Below are positions 25,579-37,867 of a stretch of DNA of 64,000 bases, in pieces. The notes under the pieces were generated by a model. That model was not told the origin of the DNA. It searched no databases and saw nothing but the letters and a program-made list of their open reading frames with translations. Every line of letters begins with the position of its first letter. Position 1 is the first letter of the stretch. Made by a program: the position numbers and the translations under genes. The DNA is from Chytriomyces cf. hyalinus JEL632 (taxonomy: Eukaryota > Chytridiomycota > Chytridiomycetes > Chytridiales > Chytriomycetaceae), in assembly GCA_025435555.1 (NCBI GenBank), contig JAIWWG010000041.1, positions 228,815 to 292,814 on the forward strand. Direction: 5' to 3'.

Positions 25579-26076
25579 TTTTTGTCCAATCTTGAGCTGT
25601 GAGCGTATCCATAAACATACCTGCTGCAAATCCTCAACCACACATGGATTATCTCGCACTTTTGAGGGGGGGAAAAGAGAAAAGGAAGAGGAAAGAAGAG
25701 AAGTGGAAAGGGGCGGATAACGCCGGCGAATAAAAACCACAAAGAAAAGTGTCGTTGTTTGAGCCGCAGTTGGCTCAGGAGGGAGGGGACTCTGAAAAAT
25801 GGGCTTCCTGATTCCCGTACAATGTTTGTACCGTTTTTGTCCCTTGGCTTCAACGTGTGCTGAAAGGATGAATTCACGCGTCTTTTCGTCGTTGATGGTT
25901 GTTCATTTCTCAGATTGCGCACCACCCAGTCAAGGCTCGTGAATATCACCCGGGAATATTTTCTGGATTTATGAATCCTGCCATTTTCGTGTGTTCACTG
26001 TTGGCCTTTGTTATATTTTATGCCTTTGGAAAAGCGTAAATAAAATCGATAAATAAATTTGACGCGGACAAGAAAG
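25579..26076. other. Intergenic, no gene seen
   Basis: About 500 bp between the cyclin gene and the SNF2 gene, which are on the same strand. It holds a purine-rich tract at about 25663-25710 and, close to the SNF2 start, an A/T-rich stretch with aaataaaatcgataaataaat that probably serves as the core promoter. No convincing reading frame or RNA gene. Confidence 0.5.
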
Positions 26077-29000
26077 ATGGAGCAACAGCCGATGCAAATG
26101 CAGCAGCAGATGCAGTCTCTCATGGCGGTAAGCGCACAGAGAGAACAAGAGGAGGACGAGCGGGCGATGCTCGAAGAGCGCACTGACATCAAACTAAACA
26201 AATACACACAGCACATCAACCGTCTCAAAGCAAGTGGGGCAACAGAGTCCAACAACGCGGACCTCGCTCGTCTTATGGGTGTCGCACGGAGTATAAACAT
26301 GAATGCGGGACAGGCCGTGGGCATGAATATGAACATGAACATGAACCAGATGCTCATGCTCAACACTCCCACTGGCCCTCTCTCGCAACCGCTGTCTGCC
26401 CCGCTGTCAACCCCGCTCTCAACACCATTCTCAACAACACAACGGGAGAAACTGCGGACGCAAATACAGGCCTACAAACTGCTCGCGAGTAACCAACCTC
26501 TGCCAGATACTATGAAGACGGTGCTGTTCACGGTATAGCGTTTATGTAATCATGCACGACACTTTCGTAACCCCGTGTCCGGTTTCCAGCAGGATACCCC
26601 TTCTCCAGCCATGCCAGGAACTCCTACGGGAGAAACAGACCCGAACTGGCCCGTTGTCATTGATCCGGTGGCTTTGGTTGTGGAACGCGAACGCCGAATT
26701 CAAGCACGCATCAATCACAGAATTAAGTATGTCTTTGCACAACGACCGCTCTCGTGGTATTCCTATCCATCCATGTCTCACGGGTGTCTGCTTATCTAGG
26801 CTTCTCGAGAGTTTGCCTGCGAATTTAGACAACACTGTCTCCGAAGACTCGATGGAATCATCTGAAAAAATGCGCGCTTTGATCGAACTGAAAAGCCTGA
26901 AATTACTGCACAAACAGCAAGCTTTGAGGGAATCGGTGTTCAATGGAATGGTCCGAGGAACAACCTTGCTAACGACCGTGGACAGGTAGGATTTTGAGGC
27001 TTAAGCGCCTTCTGCGGTTGCACTGACATTTTATCGCAATGACAGAAACATGTATCGTCGTCAGAGAAAGACGACCTTGAGAGAAGCTCGTCAAACCGAA
27101 GCCCTCGAAGCTGAACGTCGCGGAGAAAGAGAAAGAAGGGAAAAGGCGCGTCTTGGAGAATATCTCAACGCCATTGTATCATGTTGAGTGAAGCTTTTTT
27201 TTATTTTTTTCGTTTTCGTTATATTTTACTTTCTTTTGATGTTCGTTTGTCTTGGTGCATTCATGCTCACCCAACTTACAATTCAGGTGGCCGCGATATG
27301 CTCAACAATTCGCGCACAAATGCCTTGAAATTCCAAAAACTTGGCGCGAGCATTGTCAAATACCACACATTTATTGAGAAGGAGGAGCAAAAGCGGTCAC
27401 AACGCGTTTCCCAGGAGCGTCTCAAGGCCTTGAAGGAGAACGACGAAGCTGCGTACATCAAACTTCTTGACGAAGCCAAAGATGGACGAATTATGCAGAT
27501 TCTCAATAAGACCAACAGCTATTTGGCGAATTTGGCTAGTGCAGTTGTTACTCAAAAGGAACATATTAGTGCCGAAGACGCAATTGTGCTGGATGGGGCG
27601 AACGTGATTATTCCAGATGATGACGAGGCTGCTGCAAATGGGGCTGCACCCGACTACTATGCTGTTGCTCACCGTATCAAGGAGAAGATTAGCAAGCAGA
27701 GTTCTTTGTTGGTTGGAGGGCAATTGAAGGAATACCAGGTCAAGGGATTAGAATGGTAACTTCTGATTTCAATTTCCGCTGCTGAGACGCTAATTTTTAC
27801 TTTTTTGATAAAGGATGATCTCTTTGTACAATAATCGGTTGAACGGCATTCTCGCTGATGAGGTGAGTTGACTGTATTGTAGCGTGATTTCTTTCTGGCT
27901 AACAAGTTTTGAAAAGATGGGTTTGGGAAAAACGATTCAGACCATTTCCCTTATTACATACCTGATTGAGCACAAGAAGCAGCTTGGTCCATATCTCATC
28001 ATTGTGCCTCTTGCGACGATATCTAACTGGGTAATTGTTAAAACTGAGCTTAATGAACGCTACTCACGATGAGTGTTTTTTTTTTGAAGACCCACGAATT
28101 TGAAAAATGGGCGCCATCTGTATCAAAACTCGTTTTCAAAGGAGGGCCTGAAGAACGTCGTCGAACTGCTGCTCAAATTCGTGCAGGAAATTTCCAGGCA
28201 CTTGTCACCACATTTGAGTACATTATCCGTGAAAAGGCTGTTCTGAGTAAAGTCAAGTGGGTCTACATGATCATTGACGAGGGTCATCGTATGAAAAACG
28301 CGCAGTCGAAACTGAGTACCACCTTACTGCAGTATTACACAACGCGTTACCGTGTGATTTTGACTGGAACTCCTCTGCAGGTTTATTTCTTCATCGACCA
28401 TTTTTTGCGCGAATCATTTTTGTAACACTGAATTCTCACTGTGTTATAGAACAATTTACCAGAGCTGTGGAACTTGCTCAATTTCGTGCTGCCAAAGATT
28501 TTCAACAGTTCCAAATCTTTTGATGAATGGTTCGCGTCACCATTTGCCACGGCTGGAGCCGCCAACGTGGAATTGAACGAAGAAGAGCGACTTTTGATGA
28601 TTAAAGGACTGCATAAAGTGCTTCGGCCCTTTTTGCTCAGACGTCTCAAGAAGGATGTGGAGAAGGAGTTGCCCGACAAAGTGGAGACGATCGTCAAGTG
28701 TCCAATGAGTGCGCTGCAAAGAAAGATTACGGAGCGAGTCAAAGTGCTGAGAAACATCGGGCCGTTCGATCAAACGTGAGTTGTTGTCAAACGGTTGTTC
28801 ACTAAGTTTTATGCCATCTAAACTTTCTCCACTTTGAAACAGCAAACTGAGCGGGTCCAAGGCGCTGAACAACTTGGTGATGCAATTCAGAAAAATTTGC
28901 AACCATCCGTTTGTGTTCCCTGAAGTCGAGGCGCTTGTCTTGCCGAATCACATCAACGGTGTGACGGAGACATCAGACATGATTTGGCGTGTATCCGGCA

Positions 29001-31022
29001 AATTTGAGCTGTTGGACAGGATCCTTCCAAAGTACTTCAAGACGGGACATCGTGTGCTGATGTTCTTCCAGATGACACAGGTTTTCTTTAATAATCTGCC
29101 ATTTTTTTACTTCGCAATGCGGACAAGTTTTCTGATTCCAATCTTTTTAGATTATGAACATTTGCGAAGACTTTTTCCGATACCGCGGCATCAAGTTCCT
29201 TCGTCTCGACGGAGCAGTTCGTGGTGAAGATCGTGAATCTCTCCTAAAAGTCTTCAACGGCCCCGACAGCGAATACGATATTTTCATCCTCTCCACGCGT
29301 GCTGGAGGTCTTGGTCTCAACTTACAAAGTGCCGATACCGTCATCATCTTTGATAGTGATTGGAATCCGCATCAAGATTTGCAGGCACAAGATCGTGCGC
29401 ATCGTATCGGACAAAAGAAGGAAGTGCGCATCTTGCGTCTGATTACGACCAATTCGATTGAGGAGCACATTTTGGAGAAGGCGCAGCAAAAGTTGGATTT
29501 GGATGGAAAGGTTATTCAGGCTGGAAAGTTTGATCAAAAGACGAGTGAGAAGGAGCGGGAGGAGCTGCTTAAAATTTTGTTTGAGGCTGAGAAGGATGAG
29601 AAGGAGGAAGGGGATGCGGAGAAGGAAGAGATGACGGATGAGCAGTTGAATGAGGCAAGTCTTTCAACTGGTTTCTTGCATGTATTTTTTAGTAACGCGT
29701 ACAGTTGTCTCCTTTCTTCATAGATGCTGGCTCGTAGTCCAGAAGAAGTTGAGATCTTTAATCAGATGGACAGGGAGCGTGAAGAGCGCGAAAGTATCCG
29801 ATATAATGGAAACCCCCCTGGGCGATTGATTGAAGAACACGAGCTGCCGAAAGACTACCGTATCGATTTTACGAAACTGAAGCGCGAAGAGGCCGATGAT
29901 TTGCTCAGCATTCGTCCAAGAGATCGCAAAACTGTAATGCAATTTTGTGTTTATTTATGGAGGGCCTACTGGCATGACTGATATTTATTCATCTCTTTAG
30001 GTACAATATGGAGAAGTTCTCAGAGAAGAAGAGTGGTTGAAAGCTGTGGACTCTGGAACGTTGGAAGAAGCGTTACAGGCCAAGACGGAGGAGCGTGCCC
30101 GACGTGCGGCGAAAAAGAGTGTTGACGGACCCACAACGGACGTCTTTTCTGACGACGACGCTGACGACGGTGCGCAGAATGAGCCCGATTTTGTGGAAGA
30201 CGATGAAGAGGAGGCTGCGAAACCCCGAAGAGGGGCGAAGGCTGCTGCGTACACGCCTTCTTCGGGTTTAAAGAAGCGAGGCAAAAAGTCGAAAGCAGAA
30301 ATGCTTGCGAGCGACACGTTGTCGATGGAAGACCGAGAGTTGCTTACTAATATTGGGCATGAATGTCTTTCTGCCGTTCGAGACTGTCAAGATGAGCATG
30401 CTGGGTGAGTGAATGTTCGTTATTGTTGATGAACGTTTCATTGACAAGAAATGAGTTTTGCAGAAGTGTACGTTTCAGGGCATCGATATTCGAAGTGCTG
30501 CCTCCAAAGCGCGGCTTCAAAGACTACTATGAGATTATTCAGAGCCCGATTTGCTTGGAGCAGATTCAGAAAAAGATTAATGGAATGAAGTACTTTTCCT
30601 TGCACGAGATGGTTGCCGACTTCACGTTGTTGTTTGAAAACGCGCGATCGTATAATGCCGAAGGAAGTGACGTTTATAATGATGCTCTGGTTCTTGAAGC
30701 GTGAGTACTTGCAGTTTGCATGCGTGTTGTATCTGACTGAACCAAAAACCTTTTTTTTTCCAGACTGTTCAAGAGGACATTTGAACGGCTTGCACCGAAT
30801 GGCGGAGAATTGAGCGGAGCATTGAAACGGAAGCGCGTTGTGGAAGATGACGATAATGACGGTGACGCTGCGGGTTCTTCTTCCATGTTTGAGAGAAAAG
30901 AGCTCCCATCGTTTAAAATACGCGAATGGGATGAAGGAGGTGGAGAAGATGGAGGTGTGACGCCAGGGCGGCGCACCAAGAAAATCCGGAACGACAGCGA
31001 CGAGGAAGATGGCGGATACTGA
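26077..31022 (+). CDS. SWI/SNF-type chromatin remodelling ATPase (SNF2/STH1 family) with bromodomain
   Basis: Motor subunit of a SWI/SNF or RSC complex; uses ATP to slide or evict nucleosomes. About 1,350 residues in a dozen or more exons. Order of domains: Q/M-rich N-terminus; QLQ-like block ([24 protein letters not shown]) near 26.45 kb; HSA region with [21 protein letters not shown] near 27.05 kb; helicase lobe 1 with [12 protein letters not shown], the [11 protein letters not shown]-loop at about 27.92 kb and the [10 protein letters not shown] Walker B box at 28.27 kb; LTGTPLQ at 28.37; lobe 2 with [31 protein letters not shown] and QDRAHRIGQ (29.17-29.41 kb); SnAC-like acidic/basic region; bromodomain near 30.48-30.70 kb ([38 protein letters not shown]). 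It ends in an acidic tail. Features fit both SNF2 and STH1; I do not choose between them. Confidence 0.93.
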
Positions 31023-31302
31023 TTGTGGGTGCATTTCTTTTTGTATTCCCCTGTTTTTCAAGCTGGAATAAAAAGCAAGCGTGAGAAGAGAGTGCCACGA
31101 TGATGAGAAGACGGGCTCCAGCAAAGATGATGATCAGGCTGAAACAGCGAGGCATCTTGAATCGTAATTTCTCTCAGAAAACGTGCCAGGTTCTATAAAT
31201 TGCCAAAAAGAGGCTGGGTCTCAGTTGCACCCTCAGTTGTCGGAATCGCGGACATCATGTTCCCTTCATTTTTTTTCACCGAAGGACCCGTGTGACAAAC
31301 AA

Positions 31303-33315
31303 ATGCTCTCGAGACGAGACACACAGCGCAGCAAGTACAACGCCCAAGTGGCCGCGATGGTTTCGAAGCTATCCCGCACTCAGTTCTACGCCGAGTCTCT
31401 TCTGCTGGCCCCGTTGCGCCAGCGCTTGCTCGATCTGGCGCGTGACGTTGATGCCAAGAGCGGAGAAGAGCAACAAGACCTGAGCGACGATCAAGTTGCA
31501 GCCGCATTCTCGCAGCTCGTGCCCATCAGTACTTATGCTGACTACGTGGCCTTCGTAGAGCGCGTGTCAACTCCAAGCGACAGTGTACCCTCTGACACGC
31601 TTGGCGTAGGCACTCCACGCTTTCTCATCCATTCAAGCAGCACGAGCGGTGGCAAACCAAAAATCTTTGCCGACTACTCGGATCCACGGGCCGCTCACAT
31701 TGTGAAAGCGAGCATGATCGCGAGAGGGGCAAATGTGACGGGCCGTTTCATGAGCGTGACGAGCATTGCTGTGAAGGAAGAATTGAATGGAATCCCGCTC
31801 TGTTTTTACTCGGTTTCGTTTTTCAGACGTATGATGGAACTTGAGGGTGTTTTGACCGACGAGGATCTTATTCATCATACTGGTACTGCCAATTTGCCCT
31901 CGGCAATGAGCATCCCTAAATTACCTTCAAATACGCATTAACGGATCAATTGTTATGTGTCTAGATCCATGGACCGGCGGATTCCCGGCTGCGATTAAAC
32001 TTGTAAAGCACTACCATTCTTTCCTGGTGGTTATGGCGTTGTTTGCACTGTCTGCACGCGACATTGGCTACCTGCAGTTTGTATTTGGATCCACCACCAC
32101 AGACTTGATGAATCTGATGGTCAACCAATGGAGGCAGCTCGTCCACAGCATTGAACACGGCGTTCTCTTGGATGATCTTGTGCTTGAAGAAGAGCTGAAG
32201 CCCGTTATAACGGTAAAGAATCGTTGCGGTTTTCGAAGCCGTCCAGTTTTTGAATCTTACTTATCGGGCTCTCCCAAGTTCAGAATGCATGGAAGGCCAA
32301 TCCGGAACGCGCTCGAAAATTGGTGGAGATTGATGTTGGTGCTGAAGGATGGTTGAAACGCGTGTGGCCTGACTTGCAAGTTCTTGAAGCTTCTTGCGCT
32401 GGCATTTTCGCGTCTGCGGTTCCAAAAGTGTGTTGGTCAAATATTTTTGATTTCCTGAGAAGTCTCCTTTGCTGAGAGAGAACGGCCGTAGATTCGATTT
32501 GCACTGGGCCCACATGTGAAACATGTGTTCGGCTCGTACGCCTGCACTGAAGGAGGCATCATCGGGGTCAACATGCAAGATCCCGGGAACCCGCATTTGT
32601 TTCACATTGTCGATCAAGGCTGTATTTTTGAGTTTATGGACTTGGACTCGGACAGAAAGCTTGTCAACATGGTCAGTCGACATCTTTTCATCAAATCTGT
32701 AAGTAACTGTCTAACTTTTTTTCTTCAAAAAAGGCTGACTTGGTGGCTGGAAAAAGATACTCGCTCATCATTTCCAACCCTTCAAATGGTCTTTGGAGGT
32801 ACAATCTTGAAGACATTTTTGAGCATACGGGATATCATCCCGCCACAAACCAACCACTCATGAACTACTGCGGGCGCGACACCGGTGTTCGACTGATGGC
32901 TTGCCTTCTTTCCGATGCCGAGGTTCGAGCATCCGTTGAGAAGGCCATTTTCGAACCATACGGCAAAGATTCATTCACCGGCGAATACGTGTCATTCTTT
33001 GATGACTCAGAAAGCGTCGATGCACTGTGCGTCTGTGTTGAGGCAGAGTCGGACGAATTGGAATCAATTTTCGATCGCGACACTGTCGAAAAGACGTTGA
33101 CGGCGTTGCTGAGTGTTCAGAATGAACTGTTTGAAGCTGGGCAGATGAATGGACGTGTTGGGCCGTGTATTGTGCGGTTGCTGAAGCCAGGTTCGTTTGC
33201 GGAATTTCGCGCGTGGAAAACTGGAGAATTGAATAGTTCAGTGGGTCAAGTGAAGGTGCCAACTGTTGTGGCAAGTTTGGAGTTGAAGCAGTGGTTCAAT
33301 GCGAGAATGCTGTAA
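31303..33315 (+). CDS. GH3-family acyl-acid amido synthetase-like protein
   Basis: GH3 enzymes are adenylating (ANL-fold) ligases that join acyl acids to amino acids; best known in plants for auxin and jasmonate. About 570 residues. Motifs in order: PISTYADYVAFVERV, HSSSTSGGKPKIF (the GH3 ATP-binding SSGTSxGKPK motif), WKANPERARKLVEI, LKRVWPDLQVLEA, HVFGSYACTEGGIIGVNM (second nucleotide motif YASSExxxG), NPSNGLWRYNLEDIFEHTGY (YRxxDxxxxxG) and the C-terminal SSVGQVKVPTVV. A GT-AG intron at 31883-31964 restores frame; without it the gene would look frameshifted. The start at 31303 is preferred over an upstream ATG at 31183 because a TATA-like tataaat lies at about 31194. The substrate cannot be told. 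Confidence 0.85.
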
Positions 33316-33437
33316 ATGCCATAACCTTGTTGTTTATTATTTTCACACGTGAAGTAAAGTGGGACTTCTTTTTGCAACCAGAATATGCCACAGTTTATTT
33401 CTGTGGGGTGAATCTGTAAATTTGTTTCCAAACAAAC

Positions 33438-35011
33438 ATGACAACACTTGTGCCTCTGATCCAAACGCTCTCAGCGCATTCAAAGGCAGTGTCGACCCTG
33501 GCCTACAGATTCGATGAAGCGACCGGATCGGCGATGCTGTACTCTGCGGGAAAGGACGGCGTGATCCAGGTATGTTTTTTGGAAACCCACACGCTTTGAT
33601 CTGACCACATTTGTATGGCGAAGGAATGGGAATTCGATCCATCACAGCACAAGAATACGTGGACTGCACAAAGATCGTTCACCGGCCACTCACGGTGGGT
33701 TCGATCCATCGCCGTCAGCGCAGAGACACTCTTCTCATGTAGTTGGGATGACACTGTGCGTTGCTTCTCCTTAAAGAGGTCGAGCGGCCAGACGCGTAGC
33801 AGTGAGGATGTTGACGCTGGGATGATTCTGGATCCAGCGGGTGGCCACGAGAAGGTGGGATTTGTTTTGATTTGTTGTGTGTGATGCAACTTTTTTTTGA
33901 CGAGTCTCGTTTTTTGAAAGGGTCTCGGTGTAAACTGTATCATTGCGAATGAAGCTGGAGATCGGTTATATACGGGGTCTGACGATGGATGCGTTGTAGT
34001 TTGGGATCTCGTGCATGGCGCTGCTGTGGACAAGTGGCGAGCGAATGCTGGTGAGTGAAACTATGTGAGCAGCATGCTGTCGTGTATTGACGCGTGCTTC
34101 GTTCGAAGGCGTTCTCTCGCTGGTTCATATCCCTATGAACAACTCTCTCGATACTGACGCCGAGGAGGGGTATGTCGCTGCAGCGTGCGCGGATGGATCA
34201 GTTTGTCTCTTCGATGCCTTGCTGGGCGAGCAAATCGAAACTCTCAAACCGACATTGTCAAACGAAGCCACTGGGCTCTGTGTGATTGGGTCGAGAATTT
34301 ATTCTGGCGGAAACGACTGTTTGATACACGAAATGGATTCATCCACTTGGTTGGAGACTCGTACTTTGCGAGGCCATGGGAGTTATGTGTCCAGCGTTGC
34401 TGGAGTGTCGGGGAATAGTACTTCGGAGTGCAACTTTTCTCTGGACGGGGGACCTCGGCTGTTTTCGGGTGATTGGAATGGCAACATCAAGATTTGGGAT
34501 CTGGTGCATGGCACATGTCTGGGCACGTTCAAGGCGCATGAAAAGTCTGTGAACGCCATTTGTTTTGGCGGTAGAAGTGGGGCGGGACCTGAAAAGTTTA
34601 TGTTTACTGCTTCGAGCGATGGAACGGTCAAGGTTTGGGACTTGGGTGAGTTCTGTTCTAGTTTACGCCGGTACTCATTTTTAATTGTGGTTTAATTCAG
34701 CGAACCTTCCTCAGTCGCTGATTGGAACTGCTGGGACTGCCATACCTGAACCACAGCAATCCTACGTTCCAAACCCACTTCTTCACGCATCGTCTTCACA
34801 CTATTCGGCACAGCCGTATCAGCCGTACCAACAGAATTACCCCCCACAGAACTACCAACAGAACTTCCAGCCAAGTTACCAGCCAAGTTACCAGCCAAAT
34901 TATCAACAGCAATCGAATTTCAGACCACGACCTCCAGCACAGAAATGCCATTTTTTCGCAAAAGGAGAATGCAGAAATGGCAGTAGCTGCCGCTTTTCGC
35001 ATGACCTCTGA
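33438..35011 (+). CDS. WD40-repeat protein with C-terminal CCCH zinc finger
   Basis: About 430 residues in five exons. At least six WD40 blades are visible (for example RSFTGHSRWVRSIAVSAETLFSCSWDDTVRCF, LYTGSDDGCVVVWDL, LRGHGSYVSSVAG, LFSGDWNGNIKIWDL, FTASSDGTVKVWDL). A Q/Y/P-rich linker with repeated SYQP/NYQQ units (about 34.81-34.92 kb) follows, then a single C-x7-C-x5-C-x3-H finger (CHFFAKGECRNGSSCRFSH) at the extreme C-terminus. CCCH fingers of this spacing usually bind RNA. WD40 plus CCCH architecture is best known from the plant ZFWD group, where the finger is N-terminal, so the order here is reversed. RNA-binding adaptor is inference. Confidence 0.8.
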
Positions 35012-35247
35012 GTCTGGGGAAGTGCCAGCGACTGAAACCATTGTTGGGGGGGAATCCTCTGCACACGCCTTGTTGTAAACGCCGCAGTTGAAATAAAGCA
35101 AAGTCGCGGTCAACAACGATCGCCCAATGTGGTGGTCTGTGGGATATTTGGTTGGTGGGGGAGACTGAAAGTTTTTTGGGGCGGAGAACGTGATCATAAA
35201 ACATGGGAACCGACGGGGAAATTTAAAAAAAAAAAAAGAAACAAGCG

Positions 35248-37663
35248 ATGAAGGTTGACGGCCAGTTCCTTGTTCGGCTGCGGCGGCTGATTGGCCTGTC
35301 GGTGAATGCGCATGACGGCATGCACGGGGATGCCAGGCTCAAGTGGGGCGTTGTCCAGACGGTGCCTCGGATGACGCTGTTGCTGTTGGTAGTGTCAGGG
35401 CTGCTCGAGGTGTTGGCCTACCTGTGTAAGTCATTTCCTTCCATCCGTCAAAACATGTAGCTAATGGGGACTTCTTCCAGCTGGTACTCGTGTGTCGGAG
35501 ATCTACCCAGCCCTTGCGACGAAGGATCATCCCCGCTTTGTCACCCTTGTTGGGACCGTTTCTGCGCTGTACACCTTCTATGCCGCAGTATTTGTTGCGC
35601 GTGCATGGGTTCAGGGATGTCTTGCTGTTCTTGTGCGGGCCAACCTGTCGGTGGTGATGCAGTCGAGGTGGGTGGGGGGGACACACTGATCTGTCGGCAG
35701 CTGAACTTTCATGTCCCATCCAGATTCATTCAAAAAAACAACCTGTACGATATCACACGCATCATTGCATCAACTGCTCCGTCCGCTGCATCTAAAAAGA
35801 ACCGTCCTGCCGAAGTCGAGATTATCATCAACGATGGCTTCCAGCAACCAACTCCGACCTCAGACTGTGAATCGCCGTTAAACCAGCGCATCTCTTCTGG
35901 AGATGAGGACTCTATTACTGAGGAGGAACAGTTTCCTCTGATTGCCAACAGAAAGAGAGCCGACAGCGATGGTGCGAACCCTCCTGCATTGTTGATTGAT
36001 AATCCGGACCAGACGATTGCGCAAGACGTGGACAAGTTTTCAGAAATGGTGAATGGCCTTTTCTAGCTGTCGAAATGGTACCGCATTTAACCCACGATTT
36101 GACAGGCGTCCGAGATTCTCATGGAGTCCATCACAGTTCCATTCTTGATTCTGTACTATGCCATTGAAACATACAATATTACCCAAACGATATGGTCGCC
36201 AATCATCATCACGCTGTTCTTCTTCTTGTCCTGGTCAATCTGCCGCATCGCCATGAACCCTGTTGTCCCCGCAGTGTATGCAAAAGAGAAACTGGAAGGG
36301 GACTATCGATTCTACCACGTGCATGTCCGAACTCAAGCGGAAGCTATCGCCATGATGCATTCGGAAGCGAGTGAGAGGCAGTGTCTTGATTCCCTGTTGG
36401 ATGCTGTGATTCGTGTCTCGTACACTGTATTGAACAAGACGGTGCCCTTGGAATGTGCCATGCAGCTTACCAAGTATCTGGCGGCAGTGGTCAGCTACGT
36501 CGTAGTCAGTATCCCTGTCTTTGATGGAACATTTGCGGACAAAACGGAGGCGGAGATTTCTGGAATTGTTGCCAGAAATCTGTTTGTGTGTTTATACCTT
36601 ATTCACCAGTACACCACGTTAACTAATTTGGCTGGAAAGTGAGTATATTTTTCCGTATTTTACGCATTTTTTGTGGGATGATCGCGTGGCCTTAACGTCA
36701 CTCGAATTCAGGTTGTCAAAGCTATCTGGATACACGACTCGTATTTCCATGCTGCTGGAAGCGTGCGATGAAATTGACCAGAAGAAGATGGAATCCGCGG
36801 CTGACAGAGTATTCACTCAGATTCACCGCCCGTCTGAGGATTTTGCGGACTCTGAAACTCTTCTCCAAGTCTGTAAACTCGATCCTCTTGCATCCAACGA
36901 AAGCGCCAGCGAACGTACTGTCTTAAACGCAGGATTCAGCCAATTTGCACTCAACTTTTTGATTCGAAAAGGGCAGCACACGCTCATTACTGGGCCTAGT
37001 GGTTGTGGAAAGAGTTCATTATTGCGAATCTTGTCTCGCGTGTGGACTTTGGAACCTGAGATGGAAGAATGCATTCGGTTTCACCCGACCTTGTTGGACC
37101 TGAATGCGGATGGCGTATTCCATCCATCCAAAGTCATGTTCCTGCCTCAACAAGGGTTTATCGTTCCTGTTACCAAAACTGCGCCTTCTTCTGGTCAATC
37201 TGCCCGGCAACCCGATTCCCCAGACTCGAACAGCGAGAGCGCGCTTTTACCATTGATTACGCAAATTGTATACCCTTTGCATCCTTCAGAAGCGGTGATT
37301 TCGAATGCGGAAGTGGGTCGAATTTTGGGACTTGTTGGGCTGCAGCATTTGATTCAACGATGCGTTTCCCGATCGGATGTTGAAGACTGCGGTGCTGAAA
37401 GTTGTCGTAATAGTGATGAAGGGTTTGTGAATGGACTTTCTGGAGGGGAGAAGCAGAGGCTGCAGATTGCGCGTGTTCTTTACTGGAGGCCTGTGTTGGT
37501 GTTTATGGATGAGGGACTTTGTGCGTTGGATTTGGACTCGGAGTTGGGAATGTATGATGTTTTGATGCGGGAGTCGGGAGGCGGGATTACGGTTGTTTCT
37601 GTAAGTCATACGGGGAGCGAGAGGGTGGCTTCGTTGTTTGAGCAGCGGATTGTATTGTGTTAA
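35248..37663 (+). CDS. ABCD4-like ABC half transporter (candidate cobalamin exporter of an acidic organelle)
   Basis: ABC half transporter of subfamily D, about 700 residues, with six predicted helices (first exons VPRMTLLLLVVSGLLEVLAYL and FVTLVGTVSALYTFYAAVFV; later PFLILYYAIETYNITQTIW and a helix ending LFFFLSWSICRIAMNP). The subfamily signature NPDQTIAQDVDKF is present. The ATPase domain has Walker A GPSGCGKSS, signature LSGGEKQRLQIARVL, Walker B VLVFMDEGLCALD and H-loop VSHTGS, so it looks catalytically complete. ABCD1-3 act on peroxisomal fatty acids; ABCD4 moves cobalamin out of lysosomes in animals. I favour ABCD4-like because of the compact form and the neighbouring cobalamin genes, but a peroxisomal ABCD is possible. 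A run of 16 A's lies 8 to 25 nt before the start. Confidence 0.8.
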
Positions 37664-37867
37664 CTTTGTTGTTTGGGGGGATTACAAGCATATCCAATGT
37701 TGTTTTTTATATCATTAAATCGTCACTTTTTTATTCCTTATATTTCTAAGAGGCACATTCAGGCACCTCTGATGAATGAATTCACATTCTGCCACACGAC
37801 AAACACGTTTGGTAACTGCGCATAGTTTCTCTCGGGTAGCGTGGGATACTGATTTAAAAGTCGCATT

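Noticed and set aside
31880-31970. Frameshift in the GH3 gene
   Set aside because: A normal intron at 31883-31964 joins the two frames exactly.
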